NCBI GenBank assembly: GCA_021803885.1
Contig: JAJZKY010000434.1
Span: 1 to 5,008 of the forward strand
Direction of reading: 5' to 3'
Length of the DNA: 5,008 bases
Source of the DNA: Planctomycetota bacterium
Lineage (GTDB): Bacteria > Planctomycetota > Phycisphaerae > WQYP01 > JAJZKY01
The position numbers were made by a program, and so were the translations under genes. The notes under the pieces are model-generated. The model was not told the origin of the DNA and ran no database searches. It saw only the letters and a list, made by a program, of their open reading frames with translations. Positions within the stretch are counted from its first letter, which is position 1. Each line of letters begins with the position of its first letter. Below, in pieces: positions 1-5,008 of the stretch.

Positions 1-23
1 TGGGTTTGGCACCGTGGGGTCGA

Positions 24-39
24 TCACACCAAGGTGTGA
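24..39. repeat. Compact inverted repeat TCACACC-aa-GGTGTGA
   Basis: Two perfect 7-base arms are separated by only two bases, so a folded RNA hairpin is unlikely. The shape is more like a binding site for a dimeric DNA-binding protein. It overlaps a TGA stop of a frame entering from the left edge. No regulator can be named from the sequence, and chance occurrence is possible. Confidence 0.3.
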
Positions 40-69
40 ATCAAGGAACTTTGATAACTTGGCGCGCTG

Positions 70-113
70 CGCGAGCGCGAAGATGGTGAATAGGGGGTCG
101 GCCCGCGCTCGCG
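70..113. repeat. 10-base GC inverted repeat CGCGAGCGCG / CGCGCTCGCG
   Basis: The word at 70-79 is the exact reverse complement of 104-113, with a 24-base loop. The left arm also sits inside a smaller overlapping hairpin (CGCGCT at 63-68 with AGCGCG at 74-79, 5-base loop). Nine of its ten bases recur at 241-249. There is no T-run after either arm, so it does not look like an intrinsic terminator on either strand. It may be a structured 3' region, a small dispersed repeat, or compositional chance. Confidence 0.35.
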
Positions 114-225
114 GAGCACTTATCCCCATTTGCCTGAAGAGCTTAGGAGCAGGAGAATGCTGCTGTGCGGGACATTATGCATTGGAGTTTTGCGGTTGCG
201 CTCGGAACAAGGAGTGTAATCTCAA

Positions 226-255
226 GCAAAATAAAGGGTTGCGAGCGCGGCTCGC
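226..255 (-). terminator. Possible terminator-like hairpin downstream of the minus-strand membrane gene
   Basis: GCGAGC at 241-246 pairs with GCTCGC at 250-255 around a 3-base loop. Read on the minus strand, the stem is followed by AACCCTTTATTTTG, which is T-rich but not a clean T-tract. It lies about 100 bases beyond the stop of the minus-strand gene that ends at 355, so it could end that transcript. The weak T-run keeps this tentative. Confidence 0.28.
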
Positions 256-354
256 GCGCAGGCCAGCGCGCCGATGATCGACTGACACGCGGTGAACGTG
301 GGCGTGTTCCCGGCGGCGGAGCGCCCGTATAAGGGGATAAGAACCTCTGGCTCA

Positions 355-717
355 TTACGGTATCCAACATGCGATAAGGAGTCCTCCGCTAACGATGAGC
401 ACGCCTCCAACATAAATGGGCAATGTGGGGGACTGGTGGAACCTTACCCTGGCCAAGATTTGGGCCACCACGAAGAAGAGCACGACATAAATGCCGAGCA
501 GCCTGCCGAAATCCCAGCGCGGCGTATTGACGGTGAGGCCATAGAGCGCAAGGACGATTATGCCAAGTACGAGGAAGAGTGCGCGCATGGCACCGGAAGC
601 ACGATAGAGTCCAGACTGAAAGAAGGAATCCCCGAGCGCCTCCAGAAATGCCGCAAACGCTAAGAGAACAAAGGCTCCTACAGGCTTTGCAACTACATAG
701 TCCAGAATATTTTTCAC
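355..717 (-). CDS. Small four-helix membrane protein, YnfA/UPF0060-like (SMR-type fold)
   Basis: This is a 120-residue integral membrane protein with four predicted helices at about residues 13-33, 44-62, 72-89 and 100-118, joined by short basic loops. The size, helix count, an acidic residue in helix 1 (LEALGD, Glu26) and a C-terminal helix GGVLIVSGGLLIACW match the layout of E. coli YnfA (UPF0060). YnfA belongs to the small multidrug resistance/drug-metabolite transporter superfamily, where a helix-1 glutamate is the substrate/proton site. I chose the GTG start at 717 because AGAGGAG lies just upstream and the length then fits the family. The frame stays open to an ATG at 876, giving 173 residues, but the extra 53 residues are not membrane-like and that ATG has no good ribosome site. 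It is divergent from the amt cluster and no substrate can be assigned. Family placement is from remembered similarity, so moderate. Confidence 0.62.
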   Translation of the reverse strand: MKNILDYVVAKPVGAFVLLAFAAFLEALGDSFFQSGLYRASGAMRALFLVLGIIVLALYGLTVNTPRWDFGRLLGIYVVLFFVVAQILARVRFHQSPTLPIYVGGVLIVSGGLLIACWIP

Positions 718-948
718 AGCAAATCGCTCTCCTCTGTCGTGGAACTGAATTGGCGGAAGTCCGATGTTATCAGCACAGATATAAGAAACTTGTGAGTATC
801 CCGGAAAATGCGCCACAAAACTTGAGGCAGATGGACCGTCCACAATCCGCAGGGTTGCAGGTATGCTGATGTTCATCGTGGAACGTGGATGCCGTCATCC
901 GGATCATTATCGACATCTGTGCAAGTCACTTCGCCTAGAGGCTCACGC
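718..948. promoter_or_regulatory. Divergent intergenic region between the minus-strand membrane gene and the amt cluster
   Basis: Transcription must start outward in both directions from here if both starts are right. The ribosome site of the minus gene (AGAGGAG on the minus strand, about 729-735) and that of the plus gene (AGAGG, about 937-941) frame it. I see no strong paired -35/-10 on either strand. The best single box is TATAAG at 780-785 on the plus strand, without a good -35. No NtrC-type (TGCACC-N5-GGTGCA) or sigma-54 element is visible, although ammonium genes often carry them in other phyla. Confidence 0.4.
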
Positions 949-1137
949 ATGAAGATTGCAGGCATCTTTTTACTTTTAACCGGATGGGGAATTGTTCTCT
1001 CCGCGATCGTCCTCTTTTCACAGGCGGCATCGCGTGAATGCTTCGTGCTTGCAGGGATGTGTCTAGAAGCATTTGGCCTGTTCATGACCTTTCGCGGTGC
1101 TCACGGTCGCTCGGATCGTGGACGGATGGTTGAATGA
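949..1137 (+). CDS. Small two-helix membrane protein, translationally coupled to amt
   Basis: I do not recognise this 62-residue protein. It has two hydrophobic helices, about residues 2-23 and 31-50, linked by a short polar turn (SQAASRE), and a basic hydrophilic tail (RGAHGRSDRGRMVE), which suggests a hairpin with a cytosolic, positively charged C terminus. I chose the ATG at 949 because AGAGG sits 7 bases upstream. An in-frame ATG at 889 would add 20 polar residues and lacks a good ribosome site. Its TGA stop overlaps the amt ATG in an ATGA, so the two are probably translated together. That coupling suggests an accessory or stabilising subunit of the Amt protein, but this is inference from position only. 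The hydrophobic profile and coupling make a real gene more likely than a chance frame. Confidence 0.6.
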   Translation: MKIAGIFLLLTGWGIVLSAIVLFSQAASRECFVLAGMCLEAFGLFMTFRGAHGRSDRGRMVE

Positions 1138-2465
1138 CACCTCATCTGTCCACCGGGTTGCCCCAGCAAGGTTGCGCGATCTTGATTGTCCTGGTTCCAC
1201 TTGCTCTGGCGGGAGTGGCGCTTACCAATACGGGTTTCGGGCGCGCACGGAGCGCGGCGCACGCCATGCTGTCTTCCCTGATGGCCATCGCAACCGCTGC
1301 AATCGTCTACTGTGTCTGCGGCTTCTCGTGGGAGGGTTTCGAGGGACGACCTGAACATATATTTGTGCTGGGTGGCAAGCCGTGGGACTGGCTTGCGCGC
1401 GAACCGTTCTTCCTGCATGGATTGGGAACGAATGGCTCCCCAGCAGATTTGGCCATGCTTCTACAGGTCTTTGCCGTCGGTCTTGCGGCACTGATTCCCA
1501 TTAGCGCGGGCGCGGACCGGTGGCGATTGCGCGCCAGTTGTATTTCTACAGCTCTGCTCGCAGGATTTACCTATCCGTTGTTTGCACACTGGGTCTGGGG
1601 CGGCGGCTGGCTAGCTCAACTGGGCAGTAATTACGGGTTGGGGCATGGTTTTCTGGATGCTGGAGGAGCGAGCACCATCCAGGTGGTTGGCGGCCTCACC
1701 GCTCTTGCCGTCACTTGGATTCTCGGTCCGCGTCGTGGGAGGTATCCAGCAGAAGGCATGTCTGCAGCGATTCCTGGCCACAATATTGTGTATGTCCTTT
1801 TTGGCTGCGCTCTAATGCTGCCGGGGTGGATTGGCCTCAATTGTGCGGGTGCTATCCTGTTCAGCGGTGCGGTGCCCGGCCAAATAGCAATGATCGCGGT
1901 GAACACTATACTCTCCGCTTCCGCCGCGTCGCTCGCAGCGATTGTTGTCACCCGCGTGCGTTTTGGCAAACCGGATGCTTCTTTATGCGCCAACGGATGG
2001 GTGGGTGGACTGGTAGCCAGCAGTGCCGTTTGTTTGTTTGTGACGCCAATCATGGCGATCATTGTGGGACTGATCGCGGGCGTGCTGGTCACAGTTGCAG
2101 TCGAATTGCTCGAAGTTCGCCTCGCCATCGACGATCCTGGCGGGGCCATATCGGTACATGCCATCGCCGGTCTGTGGGGTCTGTTGGCGGTGGGTATTTT
2201 TGCACAAATTCCAGCCGCCGCGAGCGGTGTGCTTCGCTCCGGCGGATCGGGTGACTCAGGTCAACTACTCGCCCAACTGGTCGGCATCGCCACCTTGCTC
2301 GGTTTCGTTTTGCCGATGACGTACTGCCTCAACTGGCTTCTTGATCGGATTTCCCCGCAACGGGTCGAGCCAGAGGGTGAACGGCTTGGCATGGATCTGC
2401 ATCAACTGGGCGCGGGCGCTTATCCGGAGTTCGTCATCCATACCAACGAGTTCAGCCAACATTGA
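1134..2465 (+). CDS. amt: Ammonium transporter, Amt/MEP/Rh family, divergent pore
   Basis: A 443-residue inner-membrane protein with about 11 hydrophobic helices and no obvious cleavable signal. Amt proteins are trimeric channels that move ammonium or ammonia. Family landmarks are VWGGGWLAQLG (154-164), FLDAGG (173-178), GHNIVYVLFG (215-224), GWIGLN (231-236), DDPGGAISVHAIAG (333-346) and a C-terminal GMDLHQLGAGAYPEF (419-433), which matches the regulatory tail that contacts PII in AmtB. Compared with E. coli AmtB, Trp148 and Asp160 are kept (Trp155, Asp175) and the second pore histidine His318 is kept (His342). The first, His168, aligns with Gln183; Phe215 aligns with Leu235 and Ser219 with Gly239. 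The N-terminal helix is also divergent (ALTNTGFGRARS). Its start overlaps the preceding small gene (ATGA). No glnK follows; a kinase gene does, 162 bases on. Family assignment is firm, but transport activity is not assured. Confidence 0.93.
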   Translation: MTPHLSTGLPQQGCAILIVLVPLALAGVALTNTGFGRARSAAHAMLSSLMAIATAAIVYCVCGFSWEGFEGRPEHIFVLGGKPWDWLAREPFFLHGLGTNGSPADLAMLLQVFAVGLAALIPISAGADRWRLRASCISTALLAGFTYPLFAHWVWGGGWLAQLGSNYGLGHGFLDAGGASTIQVVGGLTALAVTWILGPRRGRYPAEGMSAAIPGHNIVYVLFGCALMLPGWIGLNCAGAILFSGAVPGQIAMIAVNTILSASAASLAAIVVTRVRFGKPDASLCANGWVGGLVASSAVCLFVTPIMAIIVGLIAGVLVTVAVELLEVRLAIDDPGGAISVHAIAGLWGLLAVGIFAQIPAAASGVLRSGGSGDSGQLLAQLVGIATLLGFVLPMTYCLNWLLDRISPQRVEPEGERLGMDLHQLGAGAYPEFVIHTNEFSQH

Positions 2466-2485
2466 CGGTACCGACCCTCGCCTGG

Positions 2486-2548
2486 CGATACCGAGAACGG
2501 CATTCGTCGATCACGATCAATCTAGGCCGGCAGCACGTCGGCTATACT
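2486..2548 (+). promoter_or_regulatory. Possible promoter for the kinase gene in the amt-kinase gap
   Basis: The 162-base gap after amt holds TATACT at 2543-2548 (five of six matches to a -10 box), about 80 bases before the kinase ATG. No convincing -35 lies at the right distance. A TTGACG at 2462-2467, overlapping the amt stop, has only a weak -10 partner (CGATAC, 2486-2491). The gap has no clear terminator hairpin, so readthrough from amt is equally possible. Confidence 0.22.
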
Positions 2549-2627
2549 TCGGGTAGAATCCCGGATGCACAGCCAGTTGGAGGTTGGGGTCATATGCTGA
2601 GGGCGTCCGGTGGAGAACGCAAGATAG

Positions 2628-3605
2628 ATGAGTCTTCCTGCTGCTTATAAAACCGGTCAGGAACTGGATCACTACCGCATCGACGCGCCAGTGGCCGAGA
2701 GCGGGATGGCTTCCATTTTTCGCGCAACCGACCTGCGAGATGGCCGACAGGTCGCCATCAAAATCCCACATTTTGCCATGGAATCGGACCCGGCCCTTTT
2801 TGACCGCTTCAAGCGTGAGGAGGACATTGGAGCGGCCCTCGACCACCCCAATGTGATGCGCATATTTTCCGGCGACGAGCGTTCCCGTGTGTACATGGTC
2901 ATGGAGTGGGTGAATGGACGTCTACTGCGCCAGGTCCTGTCCCAAGAGAGAAAGTTGTCTCCGGAAAGGGCAATCGCAATCACGCTGCACATCCTGAAGG
3001 CGCTGGACTATATCCATAAACACGGCGTGGTCCATCGCGACCTTAAGCCGGAAAACATTATGATCGACGATCATGATGGCATCAAGTTGATCGACTTTGG
3101 AATTGCTTCCAAAGAAGGCGCAAAGCGGTTAACATACGCCGGTTTTACTCAAGCGTTAGGGTCGCCAGACTACATTTCTCCAGAACAGGTCAAAGGCAAG
3201 CGCGGGGATGCGCGGTCGGACCTCTATTCGATCGGCGTCATGCTTTATGAGATGCTCTCCGGAAGGACACCCTTTTCCGGCCCGTCGCCTCTGGCGGTGA
3301 TGAATGACCGCTTGATCAATCATCCGCTGCCACCACGCGAGGCCGAACCCAGCATCAGCCCGCAGTTGCAGGAAGTTCTCTACCGCGCCTTGGAGCGCGA
3401 CCCGAGGAACCGCTACCCTTCAGCGCATGCCTTTGCGCTCGATCTGGAGCATCTAGATCAGGTTGGAGTAGCGGAGAGATCGGAGTTGATGGACTGGAAG
3501 AACCGCCGCTCCATCCTGTCACAAAAAGTCCTCTATTACACCGCCCTCGCGCTCCTTCCGTTTCTCCTGTTCCTGGTAATGCTGCTTCTGGCGCGCCATC
3601 GATAG
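2628..3605 (+). CDS. Membrane-anchored Ser/Thr protein kinase (PknB/Hanks type)
   Basis: A 325-residue eukaryotic-like kinase that should transfer phosphate from ATP to Ser/Thr on proteins at the inner face of the membrane. The catalytic domain spans about 16-275. Visible are the ATP lysine in VAIK (Lys45), the helix-C glutamate (Glu64, ahead of DHPNVMRIF), HRDLKPEN (136-143, catalytic Asp138), DFG (156-158), an activation loop with Thr169 and Thr174, GSPDYISPEQ (178-187) and DLYSIG (198-203). All catalytic residues are present, so it should be active. The glycine-rich loop is unusual: AESGMAS (23-29) in place of GEGGMGS. One hydrophobic helix (about 301-322) ends the protein, followed only by ARHR, so it is tail-anchored with no external sensor domain. 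The start is fixed by an in-frame TAG immediately before the ATG. The ribosome site is weak (GGAG 12 bases upstream). It lies between amt and glnA; the substrate is unknown. Confidence 0.93.
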   Translation: MSLPAAYKTGQELDHYRIDAPVAESGMASIFRATDLRDGRQVAIKIPHFAMESDPALFDRFKREEDIGAALDHPNVMRIFSGDERSRVYMVMEWVNGRLLRQVLSQERKLSPERAIAITLHILKALDYIHKHGVVHRDLKPENIMIDDHDGIKLIDFGIASKEGAKRLTYAGFTQALGSPDYISPEQVKGKRGDARSDLYSIGVMLYEMLSGRTPFSGPSPLAVMNDRLINHPLPPREAEPSISPQLQEVLYRALERDPRNRYPSAHAFALDLEHLDQVGVAERSELMDWKNRRSILSQKVLYYTALALLPFLLFLVMLLLARHR

Positions 3606-3719
3606 GAGGGTAACTTTTTTGGGCGCGCTTCTGGCAAAATCTTCATGGATTCCTGATGTCATGGCCGCTACCGTTGACATGTAGCGCACCTAATAGGATT
3701 TTTTGCACGAAGGAGATTC
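3606..3719 (+). promoter_or_regulatory. glnA upstream region with candidate promoter and strong ribosome site
   Basis: A perfect TTGACA lies at 3674-3679. The best -10-like box is TAGGAT at 3694-3699, but the spacer is only 14 bases; at 17 bases the partner is GATTTT, a poor match. Either would put a start close to the gene, with a very short leader. AAGGAG at 3710-3715 lies 4 bases before the ATG and is a strong ribosome site. I see no intrinsic terminator for the kinase gene and no sigma-54 pair: a TTGCA at 3703-3707 lacks GG at the required distance. Having a promoter of its own would let glnA be expressed apart from amt and the kinase. Confidence 0.38.
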
Positions 3720-5008
3720 ATGTCGATCGAGTACCGCAACTTTCTAGCTTTGAGCTACGACGAACTGGAGCAACTGAATCTAAAGGCGAAGACAGACCGC
3801 CTGAACCGCGTGGCACCGGATAAAATCCGGGAAGATCGCCTCAGGTATCTGACTGATGAAAAACGCATCAAGGCCGTGACAGTTTTGTTTTCCGATCTTG
3901 AGGGACGTTTGCATTTGCTGGACTATGACAAGAAGTTTTTGCTGTCGAGCTATGACAACCTGACGTTTGACGGTTCTTCGATCCGCGGTTTCACTGCGCA
4001 GAAAGAGAGCGACCTGCGCCTGGCAATCGACTGGAGCGCATTCTACTGGGTGCCAGCCGATGTTTTCGGGACTGGCAAGGTGCTGGTCTTCGGGTCGGTG
4101 ATCGACAAAGATGGTGGTCCCTATGCGGGCGATCTGCGCGGAGTGTTGCAGAACTACTCCGACAAGCTCTTTCAGGAGAAGGGCTATACGATGAACGCAG
4201 CCAATGAGATCGAAGGCTTTCTTTTCACCGGGATCGAAGCAGAAAGCCGGTTCCACGAGACGGGCAAGTTCGAGTTTGTGAACACGGGTGGCTATTATCA
4301 CTCGCTACCTCTCGATCCGCTGCGCAAGTTCATCGACACATCGGCGGAAGTGCAGCGCGCAATGGGCTTTCAGAACGAGAAGGACCATCCAGAAGTGGCC
4401 CCCAGCCAGTTTGAGATCAACTACAGCTATGGCGAAGTCGTCGCGGCGGCCGACCAGATACAACTTTACAAACTGCTGGCCCGCCAAGTGGCGAACACGC
4501 TTGGATACACAGCATCGTTTCTGCCGAAGCCAGTAGTAGGAGTCAACGGCAGTGGTATGCACACCAACGTCTCGATCTCCAAGGACAACGTCAACCTGAT
4601 CTGGGACCAAGCGGGGGTAGAGAAGACATCTGCCTTTGGCTGGGAATTTGTGGATCGCATTTTGACCCACGCGCTCGACCTGTGCCTGATTCTGAACTCC
4701 AGTGTGAACGCCTATCGCCGACTCGATCCGCATTTTGAAGCACCGAACCAGATCAAGGCATCAGCCACTGACCGGGGATCAATGATTCGTATCCCCATCG
4801 GAAACGCCAAATCCGCACGCATCGAAATTCGCTCCGTCGGCCCCGACGCCAATCCCTATCTGGCACTTTATTCGATCTTTAAGACGGGGCTGGAGGGGAG
4901 CACATCAAGCATCGCTGGCCTGCGCCAGGCAGAGCGGTATTTACCGGACAACATCCAGACGGCTATCGAGGATTTCCTTAGTGCAAAGTGGATCAGTACC
5001 ATCCTGGG
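3720..5008 (+). CDS. glnA: Type I glutamine synthetase, C terminus cut by window edge
   Basis: Catalyses glutamate + NH3 + ATP to glutamine, the main route of ammonium assimilation, normally as a cytosolic dodecamer. The first 429 codons are present, and perhaps 15-30 residues are missing on the right. N-terminal beta-grasp domain: LFSDLEGRLH (56-65), then the FDGSS latch (83-87). Catalytic domain: NEIEGF (162-167, metal ligands Glu163 and Glu165), HPEVAPSQFEI (223-233, Glu225 and Glu232), NGSGMHTN (276-283, His281), NAYRRL (330-335), FEAPNQ (339-344, Glu340), DRGSMIRIP (351-359, Arg352 and Arg357) and RIEIR (367-371, Glu369 and Arg371). All metal and substrate ligands I checked are present. 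The EVAPSQFE spacing is that of GSI-alpha enzymes (EVAPGQHE in Bacillus). After the NPYLALYSI helix the chain goes almost directly to RYLPDNIQTAIEDF, with no NLYDLP adenylylation motif. The start follows AAGGAG. It is third after amt and the kinase. Confidence 0.96.
   Translation, partial: MSIEYRNFLALSYDELEQLNLKAKTDRLNRVAPDKIREDRLRYLTDEKRIKAVTVLFSDLEGRLHLLDYDKKFLLSSYDNLTFDGSSIRGFTAQKESDLRLAIDWSAFYWVPADVFGTGKVLVFGSVIDKDGGPYAGDLRGVLQNYSDKLFQEKGYTMNAANEIEGFLFTGIEAESRFHETGKFEFVNTGGYYHSLPLDPLRKFIDTSAEVQRAMGFQNEKDHPEVAPSQFEINYSYGEVVAAADQIQLYKLLARQVANTLGYTASFLPKPVVGVNGSGMHTNVSISKDNVNLIWDQAGVEKTSAFGWEFVDRILTHALDLCLILNSSVNAYRRLDPHFEAPNQIKASATDRGSMIRIPIGNAKSARIEIRSVGPDANPYLALYSIFKTGLEGSTSSIAGLRQAERYLPDNIQTAIEDFLSAKWISTIL

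Larger units (their letters stand above)
1..354. other. Left-edge region without a convincing gene; rich in GC inverted repeats
   Basis: I see no protein-coding gene I would defend here. The open frames crossing it are arginine-, alanine- and cysteine-rich, lack recognisable motifs, and look like by-products of GC-rich sequence. One frame open from the left edge ends in TGA at 37-39 after 12 codons; it could be the tail of an upstream plus-strand gene but is too short to judge. The region holds a short dyad at 24-39, a 10-base inverted repeat (70-79 with 104-113), a third copy of the same word at 241-249, and a compact hairpin at 241-255 downstream of the minus-strand gene. It probably acts as an intergenic spacer with 3'-end or regulatory structures. 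Confidence 0.5.

Noticed and set aside
14..277. 87-codon plus-strand frame at the left edge
   Set aside because: Low-complexity Arg/Ala/Cys composition, no ribosome site, no recognisable motif; it looks like GC-rich noise.
292..663. 123-codon plus-strand frame opposite the YnfA-like gene
   Set aside because: It lies antisense to a gene with a clear four-helix membrane pattern. Its charged, polar composition is what the complement of a membrane gene produces, and it has no good start signal.
1631..2164. 177-codon minus-strand frame inside amt
   Set aside because: It is antisense to conserved Amt helices; Thr/Pro/Ala-rich composition typical of a shadow frame.
2462..2650. 62-codon plus-strand frame bridging amt and the kinase
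   Set aside because: It has only a non-ATG start overlapping the amt stop, no motif or helix, and runs into the kinase gene in another frame.
3591..3628. Inverted repeat GCGCGCC / GGCGCGC around the kinase stop codon as a terminator
   Set aside because: The loop is 24 bases, the T-run lies inside the loop and not after the stem, and the left arm is within the coding sequence. It does not fit an intrinsic terminator.
3692..3707. Sigma-54 promoter before glnA (TTGCA at 3703-3707)
   Set aside because: The required GG of the -24 element is not at the correct distance; the nearest GG is 3 bases too close.
3780..4301. 173-codon minus-strand frame inside glnA
   Set aside because: It is fully antisense to conserved glutamine synthetase motifs; a shadow frame.

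Overview
The window reads as chromosomal DNA from a moderately GC-rich bacterium. An acidobacterium (Terriglobia-like) is my best guess. It rests on the style of the Amt and glutamine synthetase proteins and on a Pkn-type Ser/Thr kinase sitting in a metabolic cluster. No rRNA or other marker gene is present, so this placement is inference.

Layout. Bases 1-354 hold no convincing gene. They contain several GC-rich inverted repeats built on the word GCGAGCGCG and one compact dyad near the left edge. A small four-helix membrane protein resembling the YnfA/UPF0060 (SMR-like) family lies on the minus strand, most likely at 355-717 from a GTG start. It is divergent from everything to its right. After a 231-base divergent spacer, four plus-strand genes follow: a 62-residue two-helix membrane protein (949-1137); an Amt-family ammonium channel (1134-2465) that overlaps it by ATGA; a Ser/Thr protein kinase with one C-terminal membrane anchor (2628-3605); and a type I glutamine synthetase (3720 to the right edge, cut off shortly before its C terminus).

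Reading the plus-strand genes together, this is an ammonium uptake and assimilation locus: ammonium entry or sensing (Amt), then glutamate + NH3 + ATP to glutamine (GlnA). There is no PII (glnK) gene next to amt. The visible part of the synthetase lacks the usual NLYDLP-type adenylylation segment. The slot where a PII regulator is often found is taken by a membrane-tethered protein kinase. The Amt is also unusual: the first histidine of the conserved pore pair is a glutamine, and other pore-lining positions differ from E. coli AmtB. The most interesting idea is a local nitrogen-control module in which a membrane kinase, perhaps informed by a divergent Amt, acts on nitrogen assimilation. That functional link is inferred from gene order only.
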